Source: Flavobacterium chilense
Lineage (GTDB): Bacteria > Bacteroidota > Bacteroidia > Flavobacteriales > Flavobacteriaceae
Direction: 5' to 3'
DNA: 64,000 nucleotides
Assembly (NCBI RefSeq): GCF_001602525.1
Contig: NZ_LSYT01000007.1
Location: 1-64,000 of the forward strand
How positions within the stretch are numbered: position 1 is the stretch's first letter; the number at the start of each line of letters is the position of its first letter. Shown here in pieces: positions 1 to 7,629 of the stretch. A program made the position numbers and the translations under genes. The notes below the pieces were generated by a model, which saw only the letters and a list, made by a program, of their open reading frames with translations, did no database searches and was not told the DNA's origin.

Positions 1-21
1 GTGACTTTAGACTAAAAACCT

Positions 22-131
22 TAAGGTGGTTATTGCGGCGGGGCTCACCTCTTCCCATCCCGAACAGAGTAGTTAAGCCCGCCTGCGCAGATGGTACTGC
101 AGTTATGTGGGAGAGTATGTCGTCGCCTTTC
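22..131 (+). rRNA. rrf: 5S ribosomal RNA
   Basis: The block contains the conserved 5S core CCCATCCCGAACAGAG followed by GTTAAGCCCGCCTGCGC and GATGGTACTGC, as expected for a Bacteroidetes 5S rRNA of about 110 nt. The 5' end (AAGGTGGTTAT) pairs with the 3' end (TGTCGTCGCCTTT) with several G-U pairs, forming helix I. It is probably the last gene of an rRNA operon whose 23S gene lies before the window. The exact ends are uncertain by a few bases. Confidence 0.95.
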
Positions 132-135
132 TTTT

Positions 136-172
136 AAGAATCCTCATCATTTATTTGATGAGGATTTTTTCG
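136..172 (+). terminator. Intrinsic terminator of the rRNA operon
   Basis: AATCCTCATCA and TGATGAGGATT form an 11-bp stem with a short T-rich loop, followed by a T run. It lies directly after the 5S gene. Confidence 0.85.
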
Positions 173-574
173 TTTTACAATGGTTCCATTAAAAAAATCT
201 ACTCAAAAAAAATCAGGCTGTCTTAGCTACCCAGCAGGGTAACCTTTTACGACTGCTTAAATCTCCAGGGAAACCCATTCTGAAACTAATTTGTAAAAGA
301 TTTTGTAAAGAGCACATCAAGAAAAGTATAATGGTGTGAATTCTTCGAAAATATATTATGCTTTTTTCTGTGGTTTATATTGATTTGTGTTTTAATGCTT
401 GTTTTCTTTGATTTTATAGTCTTTTGTTGCTCTTGCAACATCTGAAGTGAAATCAAAAGAATATGCTTTAGAATGTTTGTTTTTTTGCTTTGTGACTATA
501 ATGTTAATTAGTAGGTGCGATTGTAATTCAGACTTAAAATTATATTGATAAATTTGTTCAAGAATATCTATATT
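173..574. other. Gene-free stretch after the rRNA operon
   Basis: I see no gene in these 400 bases. A short CCCAGCAGGGTAA block near 230 resembles fragments of the intergenic repeats found elsewhere in the window. The remainder is AT-rich and presumably holds the promoter of the Crp-like gene. Confidence 0.5.
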
Positions 575-1138
575 ATGAGAGAGTTACTTGATGTAATTAA
601 TAGTTTTCAGGAGATCGATTTTGAAACTGAAAATGCGATAAGAAAATATTTTGTAGAGGAAAGTTTTAAAAAGAATGAATTCGTTGTTTTTGAAGGTAAA
701 ATATGTGACAAGATATATTTTATTAAATCAGGGGCTATAAGGAGATTTTGTCTCGAAAATGGAATAGAAGTTACCAGGTGGATTTATACTGATACTCAAT
801 TTGTAACATCATTGAGTAGTTTTTTTGAACAAAAACCTTCTTTTGAAAGTTTTGAGGCTTCTGAAGATACTGTTGTTTATTCGTTATCTCATAAAGATGA
901 AATTTTTTTATTACAATATCCTTTATTTGTTAGTTTTCATATGAAACAGTTGCGTTTGTATCTTTCTGGAATTAATGAGTTTCATCATTTGTTCAGGGTA
1001 ATGAATGCCAACGAGAAATACATGTTTTTGTTAAAATCATTTCCGGAAATTATTAAAAAATCTAAATTAAAGCATGTTGCGTCTCTTATAGGTGTAAGTC
1101 AGGAAATTTTAAGTCGAATCCGCGCTACAATTTTTTGA
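575..1138 (+). CDS. Crp/Fnr family transcriptional regulator
   Basis: This is a 187-residue protein with an N-terminal cyclic-nucleotide-binding beta-roll (about residues 15-120; FVVFEGKICDKIYFIKSGAI is the typical start of the roll) and a short C-terminal helix-turn-helix (LKHVASLIGVSQEILSRIR), as in the many small Crp-like regulators of Bacteroidetes. The reading frame extends upstream to a TTG at 545, but the internal ATG at 575 gives the normal family N-terminus and is preferred. The LpxA-like gene follows in the same direction after 60 bp, so the two may be co-regulated. Ligand and targets cannot be told from sequence. Confidence 0.85.
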   Translation: MRELLDVINSFQEIDFETENAIRKYFVEESFKKNEFVVFEGKICDKIYFIKSGAIRRFCLENGIEVTRWIYTDTQFVTSLSSFFEQKPSFESFEASEDTVVYSLSHKDEIFLLQYPLFVSFHMKQLRLYLSGINEFHHLFRVMNANEKYMFLLKSFPEIIKKSKLKHVASLIGVSQEILSRIRATIF

Positions 1139-1198
1139 TATTAGGTCAATAAAAAGGTTGTGCTTTTTTATAATATTTGTAGTTAATGAAATAACAAA

Positions 1199-1975
1199 AT
1201 GTTGAATAAAAGTATAGTAGATCGTAAAGCAATTATTGGAGAGAATGTTCATATTGGAAATTTTACAACCATTGAGGATGATGTGGTGATTGGTGATAAT
1301 ACGTGGATTGGTAGTAATGTAAATGTTCTAAGGGGGACGAGTATTGAAGAAGGCTGTCAAATTCATTCAGGGGCTGTTTTGGGTGGCACTCCACAGGATT
1401 TAAAATATAATGGAGAAGAAACATTTTTGAAAATAGGTGCCAATACAATTATTCGCGAGTTTGTAACTATAAATAAAGGAACTTTATCTAAAGGAATAAC
1501 AAGTATTGGTGAGAATAATCTAATTATGGCGAATGCGCATATTGGGCATGATTGTTCTATAGGGAATCATTGCGTTATTGGTTTTAATGTTGGAATGGCT
1601 GGTGAGGTAACTGTTGATGACTGGGCTATTATAAGTGGTTTGTCAGCAATACATCAGTTCTCTGTGATTGGTGAACATAGTATGGTTGGTGGAATGAGTC
1701 GTATCGTTAAAGATGTTCCGCCTTATATAGTTGCTGCTCGTGAGCCTCTTTCGTATGTTGGTTTAAATGTGGTTGGTTTAAGAAGAAGGGGTTTTGAATC
1801 TCGTAAAATAAATGAGTTAAAAGAGATCTATCGGATTATTTTTCAGGAAAACAGAAATATATCTTTTGCTTTAGAATTGATAGAAAATCAATTTGAAAAA
1901 AGTCCCGAGCGTGATGAAATATTAAGTTTTATAAAGCAATCTAAAAGAGGAATTGTAAAAGGTGGTCATTTGTGA
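1199..1975 (+). CDS. LpxA-like acyl-ACP--UDP-GlcNAc O-acyltransferase (possible paralogue)
   Basis: The 258-residue protein is a left-handed parallel beta-helix of hexapeptide repeats with the LpxA C-terminal helical domain (LRRRGF at about 195-200). LpxA transfers a hydroxyacyl chain from ACP to UDP-GlcNAc in the first step of lipid A synthesis. PQDLKY (65-70), the catalytic-region motif HIGHDC (H114, H117) and HQF (152-154) are present. At the position of E. coli His144, in the motif AGHV, this protein has Glu (AGEV, E136). The gene stands alone beside a Crp-like regulator and is not next to lpxD, lpxC or fabZ. It may therefore be a second, divergent copy with a modified specificity rather than the housekeeping lpxA. 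The family call is firm and the exact substrate is not. Confidence 0.8.
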   Translation: MLNKSIVDRKAIIGENVHIGNFTTIEDDVVIGDNTWIGSNVNVLRGTSIEEGCQIHSGAVLGGTPQDLKYNGEETFLKIGANTIIREFVTINKGTLSKGITSIGENNLIMANAHIGHDCSIGNHCVIGFNVGMAGEVTVDDWAIISGLSAIHQFSVIGEHSMVGGMSRIVKDVPPYIVAAREPLSYVGLNVVGLRRRGFESRKINELKEIYRIIFQENRNISFALELIENQFEKSPERDEILSFIKQSKRGIVKGGHL

Positions 1976-2058
1976 TTGTTTTGATGTGATATGTTCAGGT
2001 TTGTGGGCTAATTTATCGAGTGTGATTTTGTGATAAAAGAACTTGGTAAGAGAATAGG

Positions 2059-2088
2059 TAAAACTCCATTATTTCTAATGGAGTTTTT
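2059..2088. terminator. Bidirectional terminator between convergent genes
   Basis: AAACTCCATT and AATGGAGTTT form a 10-bp stem flanked by A and T runs. It sits between the convergent LpxA-like and DMT transporter genes and can serve both. Confidence 0.8.
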
Positions 2089-2092
2089 GCAT

Positions 2093-2962
2093 TTATTTCT
2101 TTTTTCTCAATGAAATAATAGTTTGAAGAATGACTGAGGTCATCACGAAAAATAATCCCAAATAAAATGATTGACTCATTTCGTTGCCTTCATTAAAAAA
2201 AACAAATGCTAAAATAATGGCATAAATCGGTTCTAAGTTAAAGGTAAGATTGGTTGTGAAAGCGGGTATCTTTTTTAATGCTTCAGCAAATAAAACATAC
2301 AAACCAACAGTGCAAAATAATGATAATGAAATCAGGTAATAAAAGTCGGTTGTACTTGGAAGGACAGTTTCTACAGGAAAGAAAATGAGATAAAAAGGCA
2401 TAAAAAGTCCCAGGCAAATTGTGCCTCCTGCCATCTGGTAATAATTGATGACTTTGCTGTCATAGGATTTTACTAGTTTTTCATTATAAATGGTGTAAAG
2501 TGCTGCAAATGCTGACGAGAGGCATCCTAATAAAATTCCTGTATGGTAAGAACCGTCAAAATGGAAAATCAGACTAATACCTAATAGTGTTATTGCGCTA
2601 AATACCAGTTGAGAAAAAACAAGCTTAGTTTTATTGAGTAAAGGTTCGAAAATAGCAGTAAAAAAGCTAGTTAAGCAATAACAAACGACTCCTATCGAAA
2701 TGTTAGAGTATTTTATACTGGCATAAAAAAATACCCAATGAATAGCTATGAAAATACCAATTTTACCAATATTTATTTTTTCTCTAATGTTAAGTTTTGT
2801 TATTACTTTAGTCAGCTTTATCAGAAAAAATAAGATAATGGCAGAAAAGAAGGTTCTGTACCAGACTAAAAGTCCTTCATTGAGAGAGATGAGTTTGCCG
2901 AAAATACCGGTAAAACCCGAAAGTATTACAGCTACGTGTAACTTTAGATATGAATTTTTCAT
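2093..2962 (-). CDS. EamA/DMT family transporter
   Basis: The protein has about 289 residues, with ten predicted hydrophobic helices in two EamA repeats, the usual size of a drug/metabolite transporter permease. Signature pieces are the N-terminal ILSGFTGIFGKL, the first-repeat end AIFEPLLNKT and the second-repeat segment NLEPIYAIILAFVFFNEG. It probably exports a small metabolite across the inner membrane; the substrate is unknown. The open frame allows a start nine codons upstream (2989), but MKNSYLKLHVAV is the family-like N-terminus. The region in front of it can fold into a two-part hairpin (3014-3060). Confidence 0.85.
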   Translation of the reverse strand: MKNSYLKLHVAVILSGFTGIFGKLISLNEGLLVWYRTFFSAIILFFLIKLTKVITKLNIREKINIGKIGIFIAIHWVFFYASIKYSNISIGVVCYCLTSFFTAIFEPLLNKTKLVFSQLVFSAITLLGISLIFHFDGSYHTGILLGCLSSAFAALYTIYNEKLVKSYDSKVINYYQMAGGTICLGLFMPFYLIFFPVETVLPSTTDFYYLISLSLFCTVGLYVLFAEALKKIPAFTTNLTFNLEPIYAIILAFVFFNEGNEMSQSFYLGLFFVMTSVILQTIISLRKKK

Positions 2963-3013
2963 GAAAAAGGTATGCTCGAAATCGAACAAGATTTAATTAA
3001 TTACTAGTTAAAT

Positions 3014-3060
3014 ATGAAGTACACAGAAACAGTTGATGTTTTATCAACTTGTAACTTCAT
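3014..3060 (-). promoter_or_regulatory. Two-part hairpin in the leader of the DMT transporter gene
   Basis: On the minus strand an outer ATGAAGT/ACTTCAT arm encloses an inner AGTTGAT/ATCAACT arm with an AAAAC loop, about 50 nt before the start codon. About 20 nt further upstream (3083-3108) lies a GC-rich block in otherwise AT-rich sequence. This could be a structured leader or an operator. I recognise no known riboswitch family. Only the base pairing is seen; the function is inferred. Confidence 0.35.
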
Positions 3061-3062
3061 CT

Positions 3063-3390
3063 TATTTTAGAAAGAAATTAAACTCTTGGCGGAGGAAGGC
3101 AACCTTTTCTATTCATTTTTTTTTGATTTTTGATTTTTTCAAATTTATGAAAAATATTTTAAAGCTTGTTTGTTGAATTAGTTGTCTTATGCAGTTTTTT
3201 GTTGTGTATTTTGTGAAAGGGAAATATTTCTTTGATGGAAATTGATATAAGGATTTGAATCTGAATTTAAAACAATGTTAATTCAGATGAAATGTTTTTT
3301 GTATTAGCCGATGAAGAGCGTGTTGTTATTGTGTTTTATTTAGGGATTCTGACTTTTGTAATTTTGGAAGGGCGCCTTATAAAAGGCATA
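3063..3390. other. Gene-free stretch between the DMT transporter leader and tRNA-Val
   Basis: Apart from the GC-rich block at 3083-3108, which reads CTTGGCGGAGGAAGGCAACC on the plus strand, I see no gene or clear structure here. The rest is strongly AT-rich. Confidence 0.5.
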
Positions 3391-3420
3391 AAAAAAACTC
3401 CTTAATTTCTTAAGGAGTTT
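3391..3420 (-). terminator. Intrinsic terminator of tRNA-Val
   Basis: On the minus strand AAACTCCTTAA pairs with TTAAGGAGTTT and is followed by a T run. It begins three bases after the encoded CCA of the tRNA. Confidence 0.8.
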
Positions 3421-3422
3421 CT

Positions 3423-3500
3423 TGGTGGGCGATGAGGGGTTCGAACCCCCGACCCCCTCGGTGTAAACGAGGTGCTCTGAACCAGCTGAGCTAATCGCCC
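3423..3500 (-). tRNA. tRNA-Val (anticodon TAC)
   Basis: On the minus strand the acceptor stem GGGCGAT/ATCGCCC, the D arm (AGCTCAGCTGGTTCAGAGC), the anticodon arm CCTCG-TTTACAC-CGAGG and the T arm with GGTTCGAACCCC form a complete cloverleaf. The 7-nt loop TTTACAC gives anticodon TAC, for valine. CCA is encoded in the gene. The length is 75 nt plus CCA. No other tRNA lies beside it. Confidence 0.97.
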
Positions 3501-3678
3501 TATTTTACTAGGTTGCTATCGTTTGTGATTGCGAGTGCAAATATAAGCCACTTTTTCAGTTCTACAAAGAAAACGCGCTAAAAATTTAAAGTTTTTTTAA
3601 AGTTTTTTCTATCTCGTTGTAATTGAATTTATTATATAGCAAGATTTTTTAGCCTTTTTACAATAATTTCAAGTTCTG

Positions 3679-4905
3679 TTAGTTTAAAGGCAATTCAGCA
3701 ACGACAAAAGTACTTCCGCCAACATAAATAAAATCGTTTTCCGTCGCATTTTGCTTCGCAGCAGCAAAAGCTTCCGCTACAGAATCGTATTTTTCTCCTA
3801 ACAAATGATATTTTTTAGCAGCTTCTTTCAAAATTTCAGTAGCTAAACCTCTCGACGAATCAGGTCTGCAAAAATAATATTGTGCATTTTTAGGAAAAAG
3901 AGGTAAAATAGAATCGAGGTCTTTGTCGTTCACAACACCTAAAACAATATGTAATTTTTCAAAAGTTTCTTTCTGAATCTGATTCATCACAACTGCTAAA
4001 CCGTGTTTGTTATGTGCAGTGTCGCAAACAATTTTCGGATTTACACCAAGTTGTTGCCATCTTCCTTGCAAGCCCGTATTTCTAACTACTTTCAATAAAC
4101 CAGCTTTTAAGCTTTCATTCGAAGCCTTAAATTCATTTTGAGAATTCAAAACAGCGATTGTTTGCTGAACCGTTTTTTTATTATGAAATTGATAATCCCC
4201 AATTAAGTCCGACGGAAAAATTTCTGTAACTAAATCAGAAGCAAAATAAACAGGCGCTTTATTTTCTTTGGCTTTAGCCAAAAATACAGGCTGAGTTTCA
4301 TTCGTATATTCACCAATAACAACCGGAACATTTGGTTTTATAATTCCCGCTTTTTCACCAGCAATTAGTGCCGGAGTATTTCCTAAAAACTGAGTATGAT
4401 CTAAATCGATGTTCGTGATAACAGAAACTAATGGTGTAATAATATTGGTGGCATCTAATCTTCCGCCAAGTCCAACTTCGATAATAGCAATGTCAACTTT
4501 TTCTGCAGCAAAATAATCAAAAGCCAAACCTACAGACATTTCAAAGAAACTCATGTCATTGGCTTCAAAAAAAGCTTTATGTTTTGTGATAAACTGACAT
4601 ACAAAATCCTCTGAAATTTCTTTACCACTAATTTTAATTCGTTCTCTAAAATCTTTTAAGTGTGGTGAAGTGTACAATCCGACTTTATATCCTGCTTCCT
4701 GCAAAACCGAAGCCAACATATGCGAAGTAGATCCTTTGCCGTTTGTCCCCGCAACATGAATACATTTTAGCAGATTTTGAGGATTATCAAGATGTGCTGC
4801 CAATAATTTAATGTTGGTCAAATCTTCTTTATAAGCCGAAGCGCCTTGAAGCTGATACATTGGAAGTTGATTAAACATCCAGTTTGTGGTTTCCTGATAG
4901 TTCAT
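3679..4905 (-). CDS. folC: Bifunctional dihydrofolate synthase/folylpolyglutamate synthase
   Basis: The 408-residue Mur-ligase-family enzyme joins glutamate to dihydropteroate and extends the polyglutamate tail of folates in the cytoplasm. The ATP-binding P-loop GTNGKGS is at 53-59, followed by the FolC motif SPHLKDFRERIKISG and then EVGLGGRLDATN. The DTAHNKHG motif lies in the C-terminal domain. The length fits the family. The gene is divergent from exbB with about 130 bp between the starts. tRNA-Val lies about 180 bp downstream in the same direction. Confidence 0.95.
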   Translation of the reverse strand: MNYQETTNWMFNQLPMYQLQGASAYKEDLTNIKLLAAHLDNPQNLLKCIHVAGTNGKGSTSHMLASVLQEAGYKVGLYTSPHLKDFRERIKISGKEISEDFVCQFITKHKAFFEANDMSFFEMSVGLAFDYFAAEKVDIAIIEVGLGGRLDATNIITPLVSVITNIDLDHTQFLGNTPALIAGEKAGIIKPNVPVVIGEYTNETQPVFLAKAKENKAPVYFASDLVTEIFPSDLIGDYQFHNKKTVQQTIAVLNSQNEFKASNESLKAGLLKVVRNTGLQGRWQQLGVNPKIVCDTAHNKHGLAVVMNQIQKETFEKLHIVLGVVNDKDLDSILPLFPKNAQYYFCRPDSSRGLATEILKEAAKKYHLLGEKYDSVAEAFAAAKQNATENDFIYVGGSTFVVAELPLN

Positions 4906-5033
4906 AATTGGATAAAAGAGTTGTGGATTGAAATAATTTCCGTTTTTTTTAGTTTTATATTACAGCGAAAATTATCTTTATTGCAAATTTCAAATATTTT
5001 TTAGAATTAATTATTAAAAACCAGAATTAATAT

Positions 5034-5729
5034 ATGTTTAGTTTTATTCAATTACAGACAGATACCATTGCAAACGCCGCATCTAACGTAGTTATCGAAA
5101 AAATTGCCCCAAATACAGAAATCTCAGTTTTAGGATTTATCTTAAAAGGAGGATTTTTCCTGATTCCAATCGCCATTTTATTATTCTATACTTTTTATGT
5201 TATTATTGAACGCTATTTGTACATTAGCAAAGCTTCTAAAATTGACAGCAGACTAATGCAGGATGTTGGAGATAAATTAAATGCAGGTAATACCGAATTG
5301 GCAAGAACTATTGTAGAAAGAAGTAATACTGCTGCAGGAAATATTTTGAAAGAAGGTGTCCTGGTAATTGGAAGACCAATTGCTGAAATTGAATCAAATA
5401 TGGATCGTGCTGCCGATATTGAGATTGGAGAAATGGAAAGACGTTTAGGCCATCTGGGGCTTATTGCCGGTATCGCGCCAACATTAGGTTTTATTGGAAC
5501 AATTTCCGGAGTTATTAAGATTTTCTACAGCATCTCTGTTACGGAGAATATTAGTATTGGAAACATTTCCGGAGGTTTATACGAAAAAATGATTAGTTCC
5601 GGTTCAGGACTTATTGTTGGTATTATTGCCTATAGTGCTTATCACTTATTGAACGGAAAAATCGATGATTTTGCTTTAAAAATTCAGAAACAAATATTAG
5701 AATTTGTAAATATAATTCAAAGAGCATAA
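5034..5729 (+). CDS. exbB: MotA/TolQ/ExbB proton channel family protein
   Basis: The 231-residue inner-membrane protein has three hydrophobic segments (about 30-52, 138-162 and 185-205) and the conserved block RRLGHLGLIAGIAPTLGFIG, typical of ExbB/TolQ. With ExbD it forms the proton channel that energises TonB or TolA. exbD starts 3 bp after the stop, so the two are translated from one message. Whether it serves TonB-dependent uptake or a Tol-like role cannot be decided. A TonB-like protein is encoded convergently 370 bp downstream, which favours TonB. Confidence 0.9.
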   Translation: MFSFIQLQTDTIANAASNVVIEKIAPNTEISVLGFILKGGFFLIPIAILLFYTFYVIIERYLYISKASKIDSRLMQDVGDKLNAGNTELARTIVERSNTAAGNILKEGVLVIGRPIAEIESNMDRAADIEIGEMERRLGHLGLIAGIAPTLGFIGTISGVIKIFYSISVTENISIGNISGGLYEKMISSGSGLIVGIIAYSAYHLLNGKIDDFALKIQKQILEFVNIIQRA

Positions 5730-5732
5730 GAT

Positions 5733-6128
5733 ATGTCTATTAAGAGAAAAAGAAGATTTCATGCCGAAGTGGCGACTTCATCATTAAGTGATATTATGTT
5801 TTTCCTGTTGTTGTTTTTTCTTATTATCTCAACGCTTGCAAATCCAAATGTTATTAAAATGACTTTGCCAAAAGCGAAAGCGAATGAAAAAACAAACAAG
5901 CAATTAATTAGTTTATCCGTTACTGAAGATAAAAAATTCTATATTGACAAGGAACCAGTTGATTTTGAAAATCTGGAAACAAGTTTGATGTCTAAAATTG
6001 GAGCAGATAAAGAACAAACGGTAGTAGTCAGAATTCCGTTTAATTTGCAGGTACAGGACTTAGTTGATGTATTGCAAATAGGAGTGAAAAACAACTTGAA
6101 ATTTGTCATCGCTACAAGTCCAAAGTAA
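5733..6128 (+). CDS. exbD: ExbD/TolR family biopolymer transport protein
   Basis: The 131-residue protein has a short basic N-terminus, one membrane helix (about 20-38) and a periplasmic ExbD domain. The essential Asp at the start of the helix is D20 (SLSDIMFFLLL). The C-terminal half ends in the usual QDLVDVLQIGVKNNLKFVIAT. It is the partner of the ExbB gene 3 bp upstream. A long hairpin follows the stop codon. Confidence 0.9.
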   Translation: MSIKRKRRFHAEVATSSLSDIMFFLLLFFLIISTLANPNVIKMTLPKAKANEKTNKQLISLSVTEDKKFYIDKEPVDFENLETSLMSKIGADKEQTVVVRIPFNLQVQDLVDVLQIGVKNNLKFVIATSPK

Positions 6129-6145
6129 GATTATCATCAGGGCGT

Positions 6146-6208
6146 GACCACAATAAAAAAATGGGCTAATCAGCATGACGTTGATTCGCCCATTTTTTTA
6201 TTGTGGTC
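6146..6208 (+). terminator. Long hairpin after exbD, probable terminator
   Basis: A stem of about 27 bp with one mismatch runs from GACCACAATAAAAAAATGGG to its complement ending TTTTTATTGTGGTC, with a short loop. It is longer than an ordinary terminator and looks like a palindromic intergenic repeat that also stops transcription. Confidence 0.6.
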
Positions 6209-6428
6209 GGGCTATCCGCGCTACTTCGGTAGCCAGCTTCTATCCCTCACGCGTAAAAATAGAAAAAAGAGCATAGAAGAAAGATTAAAGAAAAAGTGGT
6301 CATAGAGTATATCATTTCGACGGAGAAGAAATCACACGTGAAACTCGATAAAGATTGGTGCTTTTAGTAACGGTTACCCGTGTGTCCTTCGACTTCACTC
6401 AGGATAACAAGTCAAACGATAAAACAAT
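6209..6428. repeat. Intergenic stretch with dispersed-repeat-like fragments
   Basis: No gene is seen between the convergent exbD and TonB-like genes. The bases from 6209 include a GCTACTTCGGTAGC hairpin and, near 6383, the phrase TTCGACTTCACTCAGGATAA. From memory, variants of both recur between genes in Bacteroidetes genomes. The repeat status is inferred, since only single copies occur in this window. Confidence 0.4.
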
Positions 6429-6467
6429 AAAAAAGGCTTTCTGAAAATTTTCAGAAAACCTTTTTTA
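6429..6467 (-). terminator. Intrinsic terminator of the TonB-like gene
   Basis: TTTCTGAAAA and TTTTCAGAAA form a perfect stem extended by AAAAAGG/CCTTTTT across one mismatch. A T run follows on the minus strand, 30 bp after the stop codon. Confidence 0.75.
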
Positions 6468-6496
6468 TTTGTGTAAATCTGTGCAATTCGTGTTTC

Positions 6497-7399
6497 TTAA
6501 TCTAAACTAAAATTATAAATTATTTTTCCCACTTGTTTTGCCGGTGCATCAGCATCAGCATCCCATTTCGTATTCATTGCGGCAATTTTTGCCTGATCTA
6601 ATAAACATCTTGCCGTATTTGTTGTTCCTTTTATTCCAGGAACTGCACTAATTGTTTTTCCGTTTTGGTCAACTGTAACTTCTACAACAACTTTTCCGGC
6701 TTCATCACAAGTGTATTTTGGTGCAGGTTTAGATAATGCTCTTCGATTTCCTAAGGAATAACCTGATCCGCCGCCAGAACCTCCGCCGCTGCCGGCTCCA
6801 TAACCACTTCCCGTTCCAATTCCGTTTCCTGTACCATTGCCTCCACCGGTTCCACCACCAGAACCACCAGTGCCATAATATCCGTTAGAACTTAAACTTC
6901 CGTTTGCTTTTCCTTTATTTCCCGCTACTTTATCATCTCCATCACCACCTTTGTTAGATCCTTTTAAAATACTTGATAAAGCATCGTTTGTAGAATTTGA
7001 AACTTTTGGTTTTTCAGGAACAGGTTTTGTTTCTGGTTTTACAACAGGTACCGCTTTTTTAGGTTTTTCTTTTGTTGGAATAATTACGTCTTCGTCGTTA
7101 GTAGCTGTGTTTTCCTGTGTGATGATAGCTTCATCCGGAGTTGATTTTGCCGGAGCTTGTTTAACATTGTTTTTTACCTCCAGAACCTCACTTTTATAAT
7201 TTGCCCCGGATCCTAAATCACTGTCTCCAAAGTTTACCGTTACGCCACCACCGCCACCGCCGCTTGCGAGAGCTGCATTGTTTTCCGGATTATAAGGAGG
7301 CCAAAAACGTATAAAAAATAGAAGCAATAATAAAACCGCATATATCGCTGTAGATATTAATAATGATTTCTTTTTATCTGAAGAATCCGTCGACGTCAT
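6497..7399 (-). CDS. TonB-like energy transducer with a glycine-rich linker
   Basis: The 300-residue protein has a short cytoplasmic start, one membrane helix (about 13-30), a Pro/Lys-rich spacer (about 75-135), a Gly/Ser/Asn-rich low-complexity stretch (about 155-215) and a C-terminal TonB-like domain (about 225-300; VVVEVTVDQNGKTISAVPGI). TonB spans the periplasm and passes ExbBD energy to outer-membrane receptors. The C-terminal domain carries two Cys (YTCDEAG and ARCLLDQ) that could form a disulphide. The gene faces exbBD instead of following it. The fold call rests on the pattern, so a related AgmX/TolA-like role is possible. Confidence 0.75.
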   Translation of the reverse strand: MTSTDSSDKKKSLLISTAIYAVLLLLLFFIRFWPPYNPENNAALASGGGGGGVTVNFGDSDLGSGANYKSEVLEVKNNVKQAPAKSTPDEAIITQENTATNDEDVIIPTKEKPKKAVPVVKPETKPVPEKPKVSNSTNDALSSILKGSNKGGDGDDKVAGNKGKANGSLSSNGYYGTGGSGGGTGGGNGTGNGIGTGSGYGAGSGGGSGGGSGYSLGNRRALSKPAPKYTCDEAGKVVVEVTVDQNGKTISAVPGIKGTTNTARCLLDQAKIAAMNTKWDADADAPAKQVGKIIYNFSLD

Positions 7400-7485
7400 T
7401 TTGATTCTGAGTTTTGTAATAGTATTTAATAAAAACGTTTAAAAGTAGTAAAAATTGTTTAGAATGAAAGCGCTGGGCTTAATTT

Positions 7486-7577
7486 AACCGCAGAGTTCGC
7501 AAAGCTTTTCTTTTTAATTTTTTCTTTGTGGCTCTGCAACTTTCCGAGAAATAAATTAGCGTGCTTTGCGGTTAAAT
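7486..7577. repeat. GCAAAG-type imperfect inverted repeat
   Basis: TTTAACCGCAGAGTTCGCAAAGC on the left and GTGCTTTGCGGTTAAAT on the right are imperfect complements around a T-rich centre. The same words recur at 20990-21140, 44290-44400 and 57085-57182, so this is one copy of a small dispersed hairpin family. Confidence 0.6.
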
Positions 7578-7609
7578 AAAAAAACGAGCCAAATAATTAG
7601 CTCGTTTTA
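7578..7609 (-). terminator. Intrinsic terminator of the amino-acid dehydrogenase gene
   Basis: On the minus strand AAAACGAGC and GCTCGTTTT form the stem, followed by a T run, 20 bp after the stop codon. Confidence 0.8.
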
Positions 7610-7629
7610 GAATAAAAGTATAAAGAAAA

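Noticed and set aside
545..574. Upstream TTG start of the Crp-like gene
   Set aside because: The ATG at 575 aligns with the usual N-terminus.
1263..1448. Minus-strand frame inside the LpxA-like gene
   Set aside because: It overlaps a well-supported gene and shows low-complexity translated composition.
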